In this document: piece by piece, positions 10,289-20,190 of the stretch
Position numbering within the stretch: the first letter of the stretch is position 1
How the letters are laid out: each line of letters opens with the position of its first letter
Assembly (NCBI GenBank): GCA_049999805.1
Contig: JBNGIO010006314.1
Location: 1 to 24,833, forward strand
DNA length: 24,833 bases
Source of the DNA: Folioceros fuciformis
Lineage: Eukaryota; Anthocerotophyta; Anthocerotopsida; Anthocerotales
Direction: 5' to 3'
Made by a program: the position numbers and the translations under genes
Notes under the pieces: model-generated
What the model saw: only the letters and a program-made list of their open reading frames with translations
Database searches by the model: none
Told to the model about the DNA's origin: nothing

Positions 10289-10818
10289 GATTCGGACAGC
10301 GCTTGGCGACTTGGAGACGTGACGCTTCTGATGAAGATGGTTGAGCCCGGCGGTACAAAACAATGCCGAATGATGGTGCAGCTAGGCGAGGGCGGCGGAG
10401 GGTGGGCTGGAACGGGATCCGTGGAGAAGAATTCTCACGGGACCAGAGCGTGATAATTCTCGACGCAAGACGGAAATGGAAATCTAGGATGCCGATAACG
10501 GGTTTCCTGTCCTGCCCTGACCTCCCCCTGCAGGCTGTGTGAGGCGGGGCTTGCTGAGTGCTGAGAGCTCAAAAGCCATGGCCATGGCCGCTCTCCGCCA
10601 GCCGCAGTCGCAGCGATACGTCGGTGTATTCTGTTGTAGCGCACCTGTCGCTGCCTGGTCTTATGCGCACTGTGACTCTCCGCCTCTCTCGCCCCGTCGT
10701 GCGCCATCCCTGCGGTGGGTCGCCCGCGCCGGGTGCTGGACACGTCGAGAGCGTGGCCGGGATGCCGCCAGCAGCCGCGCCAGGGCGCTGCCTCTGCCTG
10801 TGATACAGCGCCGCTGCC
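10289..10818. promoter_or_regulatory. Presumed bidirectional promoter between XPG and BTAF1
   Basis: The start codons of XPG (10288, minus) and BTAF1 (10819, plus) are 530 bp apart and divergent, so both 5' UTRs and both core promoters must fit here or in upstream introns. The interval is GC-rich, especially on the BTAF1 side, and I find no convincing TATA box, telobox or site II element. Open frames across it on both strands look like composition shadows. An ATG at 10578 opens a frame that overlaps the BTAF1 start out of frame. Confidence 0.55.
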
Positions 10819-13800
10819 ATGGCGCAACAGCAACAGACCTCGCGCCTTCATCGCCTCCTCACTCTGCTGGAGTGTATCCGCTCCGCTGCCTTTCTCTGTT
10901 TCTGTTGTGTCTTTCGTCTTCTCCTGTGTTGGTTGTGATTGTCTCCTGTGCTGAAGCCTCGGGCTTTAGGCTCCGCGGGATTTCTTTCCTTCACTCCTGG
11001 TTACAGCTGGATCAACGCCCGCCATCAGGAGAACTGCGGCACGCCAGATTGGGGACATTGCCAAGCAGCATTCGGGGGAGCTCCCTCCCATTCTCAAGAA
11101 GGTTGGGACATCTGGTGACTTTGTCCGGGATTCAGCTGGGCTGGAGACAGGCCTTCCAGGAATTCCGGTTGGGCCAATGTGCATGTCTCCGCCTGCCCTT
11201 GCAGATTGGGATTCATTTTGTGCTTTGAATTGAATCCGTGGCTACAGGTGCGCAAATTCCTTCGGAGTCATGAGTGGGAGACGCGGGTTGCTGCTGCACA
11301 AGCAGTTGGAGCCATTGCTGAGAATGTCAAGCATGTCACGGTTAAGGAGCTCCTTGCGATGGCCGAGGATGAGTTGTCAAAGGCCGGCTATCCTGGTGTT
11401 TGCCGGGGGACCCCGGAAACTGGCCTGGCCAAGACGAAATCATCAGCGTCTCTCGACTTCAGCAGGTATTCGGGTAACCGGCAAGGGTTTTTCTTCCTCT
11501 TTCTGGTCTGCTGACTGATGTTGGAAGACTCATCGGCACGTGTTAATGCTTGCCAGTTTCGATATCCAGAAGGTTTTGGAATTTGGAGCATCCTTGCTCG
11601 CCTCCGGTGGTCAGGTATGTAACGATACAAGTTCGCCCTTCCGCCGAGGAGTGACAGACTTTCATGCGCATGCGTCCGCACTGGCTATGCCTAGGTGTTG
11701 TGTGAGCTCGTGGCTGAAAAATTGCCGTGCGAGCTCCGTTCTGAGGGCAAAGTTTTCGGTTTCAGGAATATGACGTGGTAGTCGACAACAGCAAACCTCC
11801 CACAGAAAGGCTAGCCCTGCAGAAGAAGAGTCTAAACAAAAGACTGGGTATACAGCCTTTCTTAGACTGTCTGAACGGATCCGTGATGTCAGCCTCTGTA
11901 CCATTTCCACTCGGATGAAGGCTTGCTAAGCATTGCATCCACATGGGTGCTTTGCAGGTCTGGATGTATGTGGGCGGTTCATGGATATTAATGATATCAT
12001 CGGCGATGAAGACCTTGCTGTACACAAGAGTGCCTCTTCTGGCAATGGTGACCTTGATTCTGGAACTCGGGTCAAGCAGGAAGTGCAGTCTTTGGTTGCC
12101 GACATGGTTCCTGCCAATCTCTCCCGAACCATGAGTGCTAGAGAGAGAAACCAACTGAAGCGCAAGGCCAAGGAGGTAGTGAGAGATGGCCCAAGCGAAT
12201 GGGACGAGGGGCATGAATTGCACGAACAGCAGCCAAAGCGTGCTAAGGCTGTGCTGACCGACCAAGCACAAGGAGATAAGGTATGACCTTGAGGCAAGGA
12301 GTCTCTGAAACGTAATTCAGGTTGCTGGAGGGTTGTAGGAGGGATCAGAGAGGAGTTTAGAGGATGTGCTGGTGGGGTCGGTAATTTCATTTTGTCTGAA
12401 AGTTTGCTTGTGCCTACTGTTTGTGCAGGTTGTAGTCGAATCTGTCTTGGATGATAGCCCCGCTGATTTGGATGGTGGTGGACACTGGCCATTCGAGTAT
12501 TTTGTTGAGCTTCTAATGCATGACATGTTTGATCCCAGTGAGTGATAGTCTTTTCTGCTCTTGTCGGTGCCCTGTAAGCTGCTGAGTACTGATGCTAGAA
12601 AACGTTTCGATCAGTTTGGGAGGTGCGCCATGGGAGTATGATGGCACTGAGAGAAGTTTTAAGTGCCCAGGCAGGATCAGCAGCTGTCACAGCACCACAA
12701 GTCAATTCAAAAGTTGGAGTAACAGCTTCCCAGATTGAGAAGGACCTGCCAACCACTGTGAACAGAATGAACATAGATTTGAATGTACATCTTTCAGCAG
12801 ATGAAGAAATGGCGGACTCTAAGGATGGTAAGCAGGAGATCAAATCTCAGACTTCTGACGTAGAGCACAGTGGAAGTTGTGCAAGTCTTTTGGTTACGCC
12901 AAAGCCGGAGGCAATAGAGGAGGAGACCGGTTGTTGCACAGTCCCATCGTCTCGGTTTCCAGTAAATGGACGGGAGGTGAAGCCTGACCTGGATCTTAAC
13001 TCAGGAGTGAAGCGTGAATCAGATTTGATAAAGCAGGAAAGCTTCTCCAAGGATGAGAACACATGGAGTCTAGTTGACAAAGTTCTTCTGGATGAGATCC
13101 CTGAAGATAGCCAGGCTCTGGCCGTGGTTACTGCAGCCGAGCAAGCCTGGGCCTCAAACCTGGAGTTTCTCCAAGACTGTGCAATTCGCTTGCTATGTAT
13201 CTTTGCCCTTGATCGGTAAGCACATAAACCAATTCTGAGCTTCTGTCACCCTGTCAATTTCAAGCTTGCTGATCGGATTGTGTCTGCTGGATTGTGCAGC
13301 TTTGGAGACTTTGTGTCAGATCAAGTTGTTGCTCCAATAAGGGAAACTTGTGCTCAAGCTCTGGGAACAGTTCTGAAGCAAATGCCCCGCGTGTTGGTTC
13401 ATGAGATACTCAGTGTTCTGTTGAAAATGCAGGTTTGTGAGTCTCATGTCCTTTGATTCGGTACAGGTCTCTGCTGTCAATGTCTCTGACCTAAGCTATG
13501 CAATGTGGCTAGCAGGGACGCTCAGAGTGGGAAGTTAGGCATGGAAGCTTACTTGGCATAAAGTATCTAGTGGCTGTCCGGCAGGTAAGGTGCATAATAA
13601 TGACGAGTTTGCTTCCTCTCTGAGCACCCCACATGTGTCGTGGTCACCAGGTGTTGGCTGTCTTGGTCGCCAGGTGTTGAATGTTCATTGCCTGTTTCCA
13701 GGAGATGGTAGCTCAGTTACTCCCTCGAGTTTTGCCAGCATGTATGGCTGGTCTTCAAGATTTTGATGATGATGTGCGAGCTGTAGCTGCCGAAGCGTTG

Positions 13801-16800
13801 ACTCCTGCTGCAGGAGCAATTCTGTCCTCAGCAAGCAATTTGGTCTCTACAATTTTGTTTTCTCTTTGGGACATTCTTTTGGAGCTTGATGATCTCAGTC
13901 CATCAACCAGCAGGTAAGTTGCTGTAAGCATCAGATTTCTGCTGTCACCTTGTTGCAATGGCCTGACTGAATGGTAATCTGGTCCGCAGTGCAATGCACT
14001 TGTTGGCTGAACTTTACTCTCAGCCAGACGTTTTGCAAAAGGCTGTGCCTGAATCAAGGCCAGTTTTGGACTTGAATGATGATGTTCAGCCAGAAGATTC
14101 AGTGATTGAAACACGTCAGGAAGTGTCTGCTAGGGATCCTAACCTTCTGGCCACCCTTGTGCCAAGATTGTGGCCCTTTTTGCGACACAATATATCATCA
14201 GTTCGCCATGCAGCAATTCGCACACTGGTGAGCTGTGCATTTTTTTCGAGCGCCTAGACCATGATGCACTAGGCCGCCTGAAGTATATGTTGGCCGACCC
14301 CAGCATGGCTGTCCAAGTGTTCCAAAATATGTACCCTGATGTGATATGCTGATGTTTAGTTATATTGTAGTTTGCAGTCTTGTACCTGACAGTGCATGAT
14401 GAATATGCAGGAAAGGCTGTTAGCAGCTGAGAGCAAGGGAGCTTTAGTGGAGTCCCAAGAGAGGTGTGAATGGGCTGTTCCAATTTTAGGTGATGCACTC
14501 CGGCTTGTGTTTCAAAACCTGTTGCTGGAAACAGATCAGGAGATATTGCAGTGTTCTGAACGAGTGTGGCAACTGCTGCTGAAGGTACACTTCAAGGCTC
14601 TCAGTCTCGTGTTTGAACCTGTGTGTACGCCCATGTTTGTTCCAAGTTTGTTTACTTGCTTGGTCCGACAGTGTCCAGAACAGGAGCTCTCTGTAGCAGG
14701 TACCTTGTATTTTACATCATGGCTGAAGCTGGCAAGCACACCAATGAATGCACCTCTGGATAATTCTCTCATGTTTTTCCCGAAGAATGCAACCCAGAAG
14801 TCCAGTGTGAAGATGGAGGGAAGATCAAAAGGTTCCAAGGTTGGCCAGAGCGGATTCAATGATGGCATATGTAAAGTGATTCTTGGTACAGAAGGTGAAA
14901 AGCATGTGACACATATGAGATTGGCTACGTCCTCAGCTTTAGGAGTCCTTGCAGCGAGCTTACCTCAGTCAGTGCTTGGAACAATAGTAGATGATGTCTC
15001 AGAGCTTTTGGCTTCTAACTCAAGTGTTCAGCGGCAGGTACACACAAATCTTTTGCACGTCTTGGACATTGAAGTGACTCCATTCTGTTCCAACATTATC
15101 TACAATGTTCTGTAGGTGGCTTCCATGGTGCTTGTGTCATGGTTCAAGGAGCTGAAAAGGATGAACGGCGAGGACAGCCTGTCTGGTGTTGAAGGATCTC
15201 AGAAATTGAGGGCTAGGATTTTAGAGCTTTTATCTTGTGGGGATGCAGCCAAACCCACGCCAGGCTCCTCTCTCCCATATTCAGAGCTATCCAGGACTTA
15301 TGAGAAAATGAAGAATGACGCTGGGGCTCTTCTCAAGCATGTTGAAGGCTTAGGGACCTTCAGTACATCCGTGATTGACAGCTTGCCAGCTGTAGATACA
15401 TTGACTGCTGAAACAGCTATTGACATGGTTCTGAAGTTGGAGAGTCCACGTATGGAAAGCCCCCCAGAAGGCAAGTCAACCTCGACTGCTGACATTTTAG
15501 GCTTTTGTCGGCAAAGGCTCCTCTCTACAGCTGGCTACTTGAAGTGCTTGCAGGTTCTTGATTACCATCACCTTCTACAATAGTCTTTGTTTTGTTTTGG
15601 GCCAAAATTTTCCTTCATTGATTCTAGTGTACTTTCTGGTTGCTGCAGAGTAACATGCATGTGAGCGTTCTTGCATCATTAGCAGGGGCTATTGTTTGGA
15701 TGGGTGTTCTACCAGTGAAGCTCAATCCTGTTATACATCCACTGATGGCTGCGGTGAAACGAGAGCAGGTCAATTTCTTGCAGTAGTTCTGCTCAGAAGG
15801 TATGTTGCTATTTGATGTGAGAGCTCGTATGTTCCATGGGGCTTACCATGTAACTCTGTTGCAGGCTGAACTGTTGCAACAGCCTGCCTGTGTCGCCTTG
15901 GCGGAGGTTATTTTCCAATGTGTTGGCCGGAAGCCTAGTCCAAATGATAAGCTCATAAAAAACCTCTGTGCACTTGCCTGCGCTGACACAATGGAGACAC
16001 CTCAAGCATCCCAAGCAAATGCTGATAGCCTGCTGTTTGAAAATGGAGCTAACCAGTTGGAGAAAAGCTCTAATGATGGGAGGTCGAAGATTCAGACATC
16101 AGGTGCTGTGCATGAAGGTGTGAAGTTGGAAGGGGCGATAACAAGGCATGGTGCTGAGCTTGCCTTGCGAGCTCTTTCTAAAAAATTTGGAGACACACTT
16201 TTTGATAAACTTCCGAAGCTGTGGGGTTGCATAACGGAAGAGCTGGGGCATGGAGATCCTAGTGCTATCAAGGGAGAATCAAGTACTGAACATTACTCTC
16301 AACTAACTTTCAAGGCAGAGCCCCAGGCATTGGTTAACAATCTCCAGGTATGACAACCTGTACGCAATGTAATTGTCGATGTTGTTTGCCTTTGGTGTGG
16401 CTGGTTGCTTTTTGATGTGTTGTTACACCACTCTTTGTATGTTATGGGTGCAGATTGTGAGATCAGTTTGTCCAGCACTGGAACAGTCATTGCAAGTGCG
16501 GTTACTAAGCCTCCTCCCAGCCATTTTCAGTTGCGTGCACCACCACCATGCTGCCGTCCGTCTAATGGCTGCCCGATGTCTTACTGCCATGGCAAGAACC
16601 ATGACAGAGTCAGTGATGGCTGCTGTCTTGCTGGAGGCTGTCCCAATGTTAAGGGATGCATTTTCTGTACATGCAAGACAAGGGGCAGGCGTGCTTGTGA
16701 CAGCTCTGGTCGAAGGCTTGGGGCCAGAGTTGGTACCATACGCCCCCTATTTGATTGTGCCTTTGCTTGGCTGTATGAGTGACTCTAATGAATATGTACG

Positions 16801-19755
16801 CCAGAGTGTGACTCACAGCTTTGCAGCACTAGTACCTCTGCTGCCTTTGGCCCGTGGGTTGCCTGCCCCCAAGGGTCTCAATGATTCTCACAGGCGCGAA
16901 GAGGACAATAGGTTTCTAGAGCAGCTATTAGACAACAGCCAAGTTGATGACTATAAATTGAGCATTCCTCTGAACGTTACACTGCGAAGGTGAATTTTAT
17001 GTCGTGCTGTGTTTTGGGACTTCATTCCTGACTCCTCGGATTTTGTACTGAAGTTGCAGGGCATGTTGTGGGGCTCTACAGGTACCAGCAAGAGGGTATC
17101 AATTGGCTTGCCTTTTTGAAGCGATTCAAGTTGCATGGTATCTTGTGTGATGATATGGGTCTTGGCAAGACTCTCCAAGCAACAGCAATAGTTGCTTCTG
17201 ATGCTGCAGAGCAGGTTGCAGCACTTGCGGCTTCAAAGAAAGCAGGTGGTTTTGTTGCACCATCCCTAGTAGTCTGCCCATCTACCTTGGTGGGTCATTG
17301 GGCATTTGAGATTGAGAAGTTTGTTGGGAAGAGTTATCTCAATCCGCTTCAATATTGTGGCTCCCCACAAGTGCGACAGCAGCTTCGTGGCCAGTTTAGT
17401 CAACATAATATCATTATAACATCCTACGATGTGCTGAGAAAAGATGTTGACTATCTGAGCCAACGTGTCTGGAATTACTTCATCCTGGACGAAGGTCATA
17501 TTATCAAGAGCTCAAAGTCAAAGATCACACTTGCTGTAAAGAAAGTACAGGCTGAACATCGCCTGATCCTCAGTGGCACACCTATTCAGGTATGAAGCAG
17601 AGGGTAACAGAACACTGTTAGTTATCCCGAGATAGGTTTGTGTCCTTTGAAAGAGGGGTTGGTCCAGGATGTCATGTTTTTTAGCGGCACTCTTACATTT
17701 TCCTTGATTCTGCTTACAGAATAATGTGTTGGAGCTGTGGTCGTTATTTGATTTTCTTATGCCAGGGTTTCTGGGCAGTGAGCGACAGGTAGTGGCTATC
17801 ATGTGCTGAGTTAAGTGTACATGGGTCACGTTTTGGTTCTTAACAGCACCTGACGTGTTAAAGCTGATGTATGCTTACAGTTTTATGCAACATACGGGAA
17901 GCCATTGTCAGCCGCTAAGGATGCAAAAGCGGGAGGAACAGATTCAGAGGCTGGATTTCTTGCCATGGAAGCATTGCACAAACAGGTTGGGTCAAAGTAT
18001 GTTGAGTAAGATTGCTTCAATCGCTTCTCCTTCCAACCTTCTGAACGCTTTATGGCTTGGTTAAAAGGTTATGCCGTTCCTCCTCCGCCGCACCAAGAGT
18101 GAAGTCTTGGCAGATCTTCCTCCGAAGATCATTCAAGATCGCTACTGTGACATGAGTCCCCTGCAGCTTCGGCTCTATGAAGACTTTTCTAACTCTCAGT
18201 CTAAAAAAGAAGCAGGAACTGAAGCTGATGCTTACTTACATGATATTTCTAGTGGACCAACTTCAGCAAGCAATCAGCCAACTCATGTCTTCCAGGTATG
18301 AAGGTGTCCGCGTGTCTCACATATTGGGTTTGTGCCATTTGATGTTGACCTGGTGTCTGTGATTATTTCAGGCTTTACAGTATCTGAAGAAGTTATGCAG
18401 TCACCCTCTTCTGGTCCTGGATGAGAGCCCATCCGAGTATGTTGCCTCTCTTCAGTGTCTGAAGGATCCTCGTGACAGGTCATCATTACATGAGTTGCAT
18501 CATGCACCAAAGCTTTTAGCCCTGAAGGAAATCTTGGAAGAATGTGGAATCGGTTTGCCATCGGCTGCAGAAGAATCTCCTCTTGTTGCTGAGGGAGGTC
18601 AACACAGGGTTCTGATATTCGCACAACTGAAGGTAGTGTCCGATGACTGTTTGTCTAGGGGTAGCACAGTCTCTGCAAAAATTGTCTCTGATAGTTTGTC
18701 TCCCTAATTGCAGGCGTTCTTGGACATAATTGAGCGGGATCTGTTTCAGGCACATATGAAGGGGTACGTCATGATGTTTTCCAAGCTTATTTCCCTTTTT
18801 CCCAATTTGACAGAAAGTCGACTCTTCCTTTTTGTGTGTAGAGTGACACACTTGTTTTGCAAGCACGTTCCCCTTTTTTTCAAACTGACAGAAAGTTGAC
18901 TGTTCCTTTTTGTATGTAGAGTGACATACCTGCGGCTAGATGGCTCAGTTGAGGCAGACAAGCGGTTTGAGATCGTGAAGACCTTCAATTCCGATCCGAC
19001 AATCGACGTTCTTCTGTTGACGACTCATGGTGGGTTGAAACAAAGATGTTGCTATGAATAACAAGCAAAACCAGACGTGACTAAGATCTGCTTCTCCCGT
19101 TTTCAGTTGGTGGATTGGGACTGAACTTGACAGCGGCTGACACGGTGGTATTTATGGAGCATGACTGGAACCCAATGCGTGACCTTCAGGTCAGTGCCTA
19201 CTGTGCCCTTAACAAGTTTGGGATGGCCATTTGTCATATGGGCGAGCTGACCCTCGAGGTCCTCTTGTCCCGAACAGGCCATGGATAGGGCTCATCGCCT
19301 TGGTCAGCGGAATGTGGTGAATGTACACCGACTTATCATGCGAGGAACGCTTGAAGAGAAAATTATGAGTCTACAACAGTTCAAATTGTCAATCTTCAAC
19401 AATGTCATCACCGCGGAGAATGTGAGCCTGAGCCAGATGGACACGACAAGGCTGCTTGATCTCTTCACGGTGTCGGCTGATTCTGGAAAGGTGAGCCACC
19501 ATGTTTTTCATGAGTCACCGTCACAGAACGTATAGCAGGCTGACAGCCTGTCACTGACTCTGGTCTTCAACTTTGTAGGTGAAGCCGGCAGGAAGGTCAG
19601 TAGAGGCAGAAGCAGAGACAGGAGAACTGTCAAGTGCTGCAGGCGGCGGCAAGGGTCTGAAAGCACTTCTGAACGGACTGGACGACCTCTGGGACCAGTC
19701 GCAATACACAGAGGAATACAATTTGAGTGAATTCCTGTCCCGTCTGAAGAGCTAG
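10819..19755 (+). CDS. BTAF1: BTAF1/Mot1-type Snf2-family ATPase that removes TBP from DNA
   Basis: Nuclear TATA-binding-protein-associated factor; uses ATP to dissociate TBP from promoters (plant RGD3/CHR16). Exons: 10819-10873, 11007-11101, 11248-11465, 11557-11614, 11766-11847, 11958-12280, 12429-12537, 12615-13215, 13300-13432, 13516-13584, 13702-13913, 13990-14227, 14411-14584, 14672-15037, 15116-15553, 15649-15768, 15865-16347, 16454-16989, 17082-17589, 17720-17788, 17881-17985, 18068-18295, 18372-18632, 18714-18763, 18920-19029, 19107-19189, 19278-19490, 19579-19755 (stop TAG). All phases agree, giving 2037 aa, the usual family length. The start [18 protein letters not shown] matches plant orthologues. 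HEAT-type helices fill roughly residues 1-1430, with WEVRHGS motifs and [10 protein letters not shown]. The ATPase follows: Walker A DDMGLGKT (GKT 1465-1467), DEGH 1573-1576, [24 protein letters not shown] and MDRAHRLGQ (1910-1918). The conserved C-terminus [17 protein letters not shown] is intact. It appears fully functional. Confidence 0.97.
14585..14671 (+). other. BTAF1 intron 13: 87 nt, stop-free and in frame
   Basis: The donor GTACAC follows LLLK and the acceptor ACAG precedes CPEQEL. The length is 29 codons and no stop codon occurs in frame, so unspliced message would remain open. Intron status is supported because removing it gives a gapless match to the plant family ([14 protein letters not shown] against RVWRLLVQCPVDDL), as recalled. 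Confidence 0.85.
15038..15115 (+). other. BTAF1 intron 14: 78 nt, open except for its acceptor TAG
   Basis: It starts GTACAC like intron 13 and ends TGTAG. Read in the upstream frame, it is open for 25 codons and the only stop is the TAG of the 3' splice site itself. Removing it joins SSVQRQ to [10 protein letters not shown], matching the family block. Confidence 0.85.
18791..18932 (+). repeat. 78-bp duplication of a 3' splice site in BTAF1 intron 24
   Basis: Two similar segments (18791-18854 and 18869-18932) are offset by 78 bp. Each contains a T-rich tract, gacagaaagt, a second tract ttcctttttg and the acceptor tag followed by agtgaca. The downstream acceptor (AG at 18918-18919) gives the family sequence [14 protein letters not shown]. 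The upstream one (AG at 18840-18841) is an intact-looking decoy. Confidence 0.88.
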
Positions 19756-19803
19756 GGGTTGCAGTGCAGTTTTGAATAGATGTCCCTCTCATTTTTTATA
19801 GGG

Positions 19804-19822
19804 ACGGTTCAGCAGGAACCGT
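19804..19822 (+). other. Perfect 7-bp hairpin in the BTAF1 3' UTR
   Basis: ACGGTTC (19804-19810) and GAACCGT (19816-19822) form a perfect stem around the 5-nt loop AGCAG. It sits between the BTAF1 stop codon and the poly(A) signal, so it would be transcribed into the mRNA. Function unknown; a chance hairpin is possible. Confidence 0.5.
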
Positions 19823-19832
19823 TTCTCATGTG

Positions 19833-19838
19833 AATAAA
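19833..19838 (+). terminator. AATAAA poly(A) signal of BTAF1
   Basis: A canonical AATAAA lies about 78 nt past the BTAF1 stop codon, followed by GT-rich sequence. This is a normal arrangement for a plant near-upstream polyadenylation element. Confidence 0.65.
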
Positions 19839-19957
19839 TCTGCCATATGGCAGTCTGCCGTTGTACATGAGCTTTGTTTTTATCTTTTCCATGCATACGA
19901 GGTAGTCATCCAAACATGTCGAAAGTGGAAGGAGTAGTGTGCGGGTGAATCTACCCA

Positions 19958-19974
19958 GCGGGTTCGAGCCCTGC
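19958..19974 (+). other. tRNA-like T arm / Pol III B-box match, possible SINE relic
   Basis: GCGGG-TTCGAGC-CCTGC folds into a 5-bp stem with one G-U pair and a standard 7-nt TTCGAGC loop. This matches a tRNA T arm and the B-box consensus GGTTCGANNCC. No convincing A box, anticodon arm or acceptor pairing lies upstream, so it is not a tRNA gene. It could be the head of a tRNA-derived SINE or chance. Confidence 0.35.
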
Positions 19975-20044
19975 CGTTCGTGCAAAGATTGTAGAACCCA
20001 AGATATTGTCCCCTTCCCCGATCAAAAGTATTTAAGGACATGAA

Positions 20045-20190
20045 AAGGCTAAGATAAAGAAAAGGCTCCCTAAACAAGAGTGTACAAGGACCTACAAAGG
20101 CTTGGACATAAATAGGCTAGGAGAGCAGAAGAGTCCCCAAACAAGAGTGTACAAGGACAGGAGTAGGCTAGGATGAAGAAGAGTCCATGA
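20045..20190 (+). repeat. Degenerate tandem repeat, about 2.5 copies of a 67-bp unit
   Basis: The 20-mer aaacaagagtgtacaaggac occurs perfectly at 20072 and again at 20139 (67 bp apart). Flanking words aggcta and gaagagtcc recur, with a third shortened copy near 20165-20185. It is non-coding. Confidence 0.8.

Noticed and set aside
15769-15864. A possible extra 16-nt micro-exon in BTAF1 between KREQ and AELLQQ
   Set aside because: Skipping it gives a gapless match to plant BTAF1. Including it would break the frame.
19958-19974. A second tRNA gene
   Set aside because: Only the T arm is present. No A box, anticodon arm or acceptor stem pairing could be found around it.
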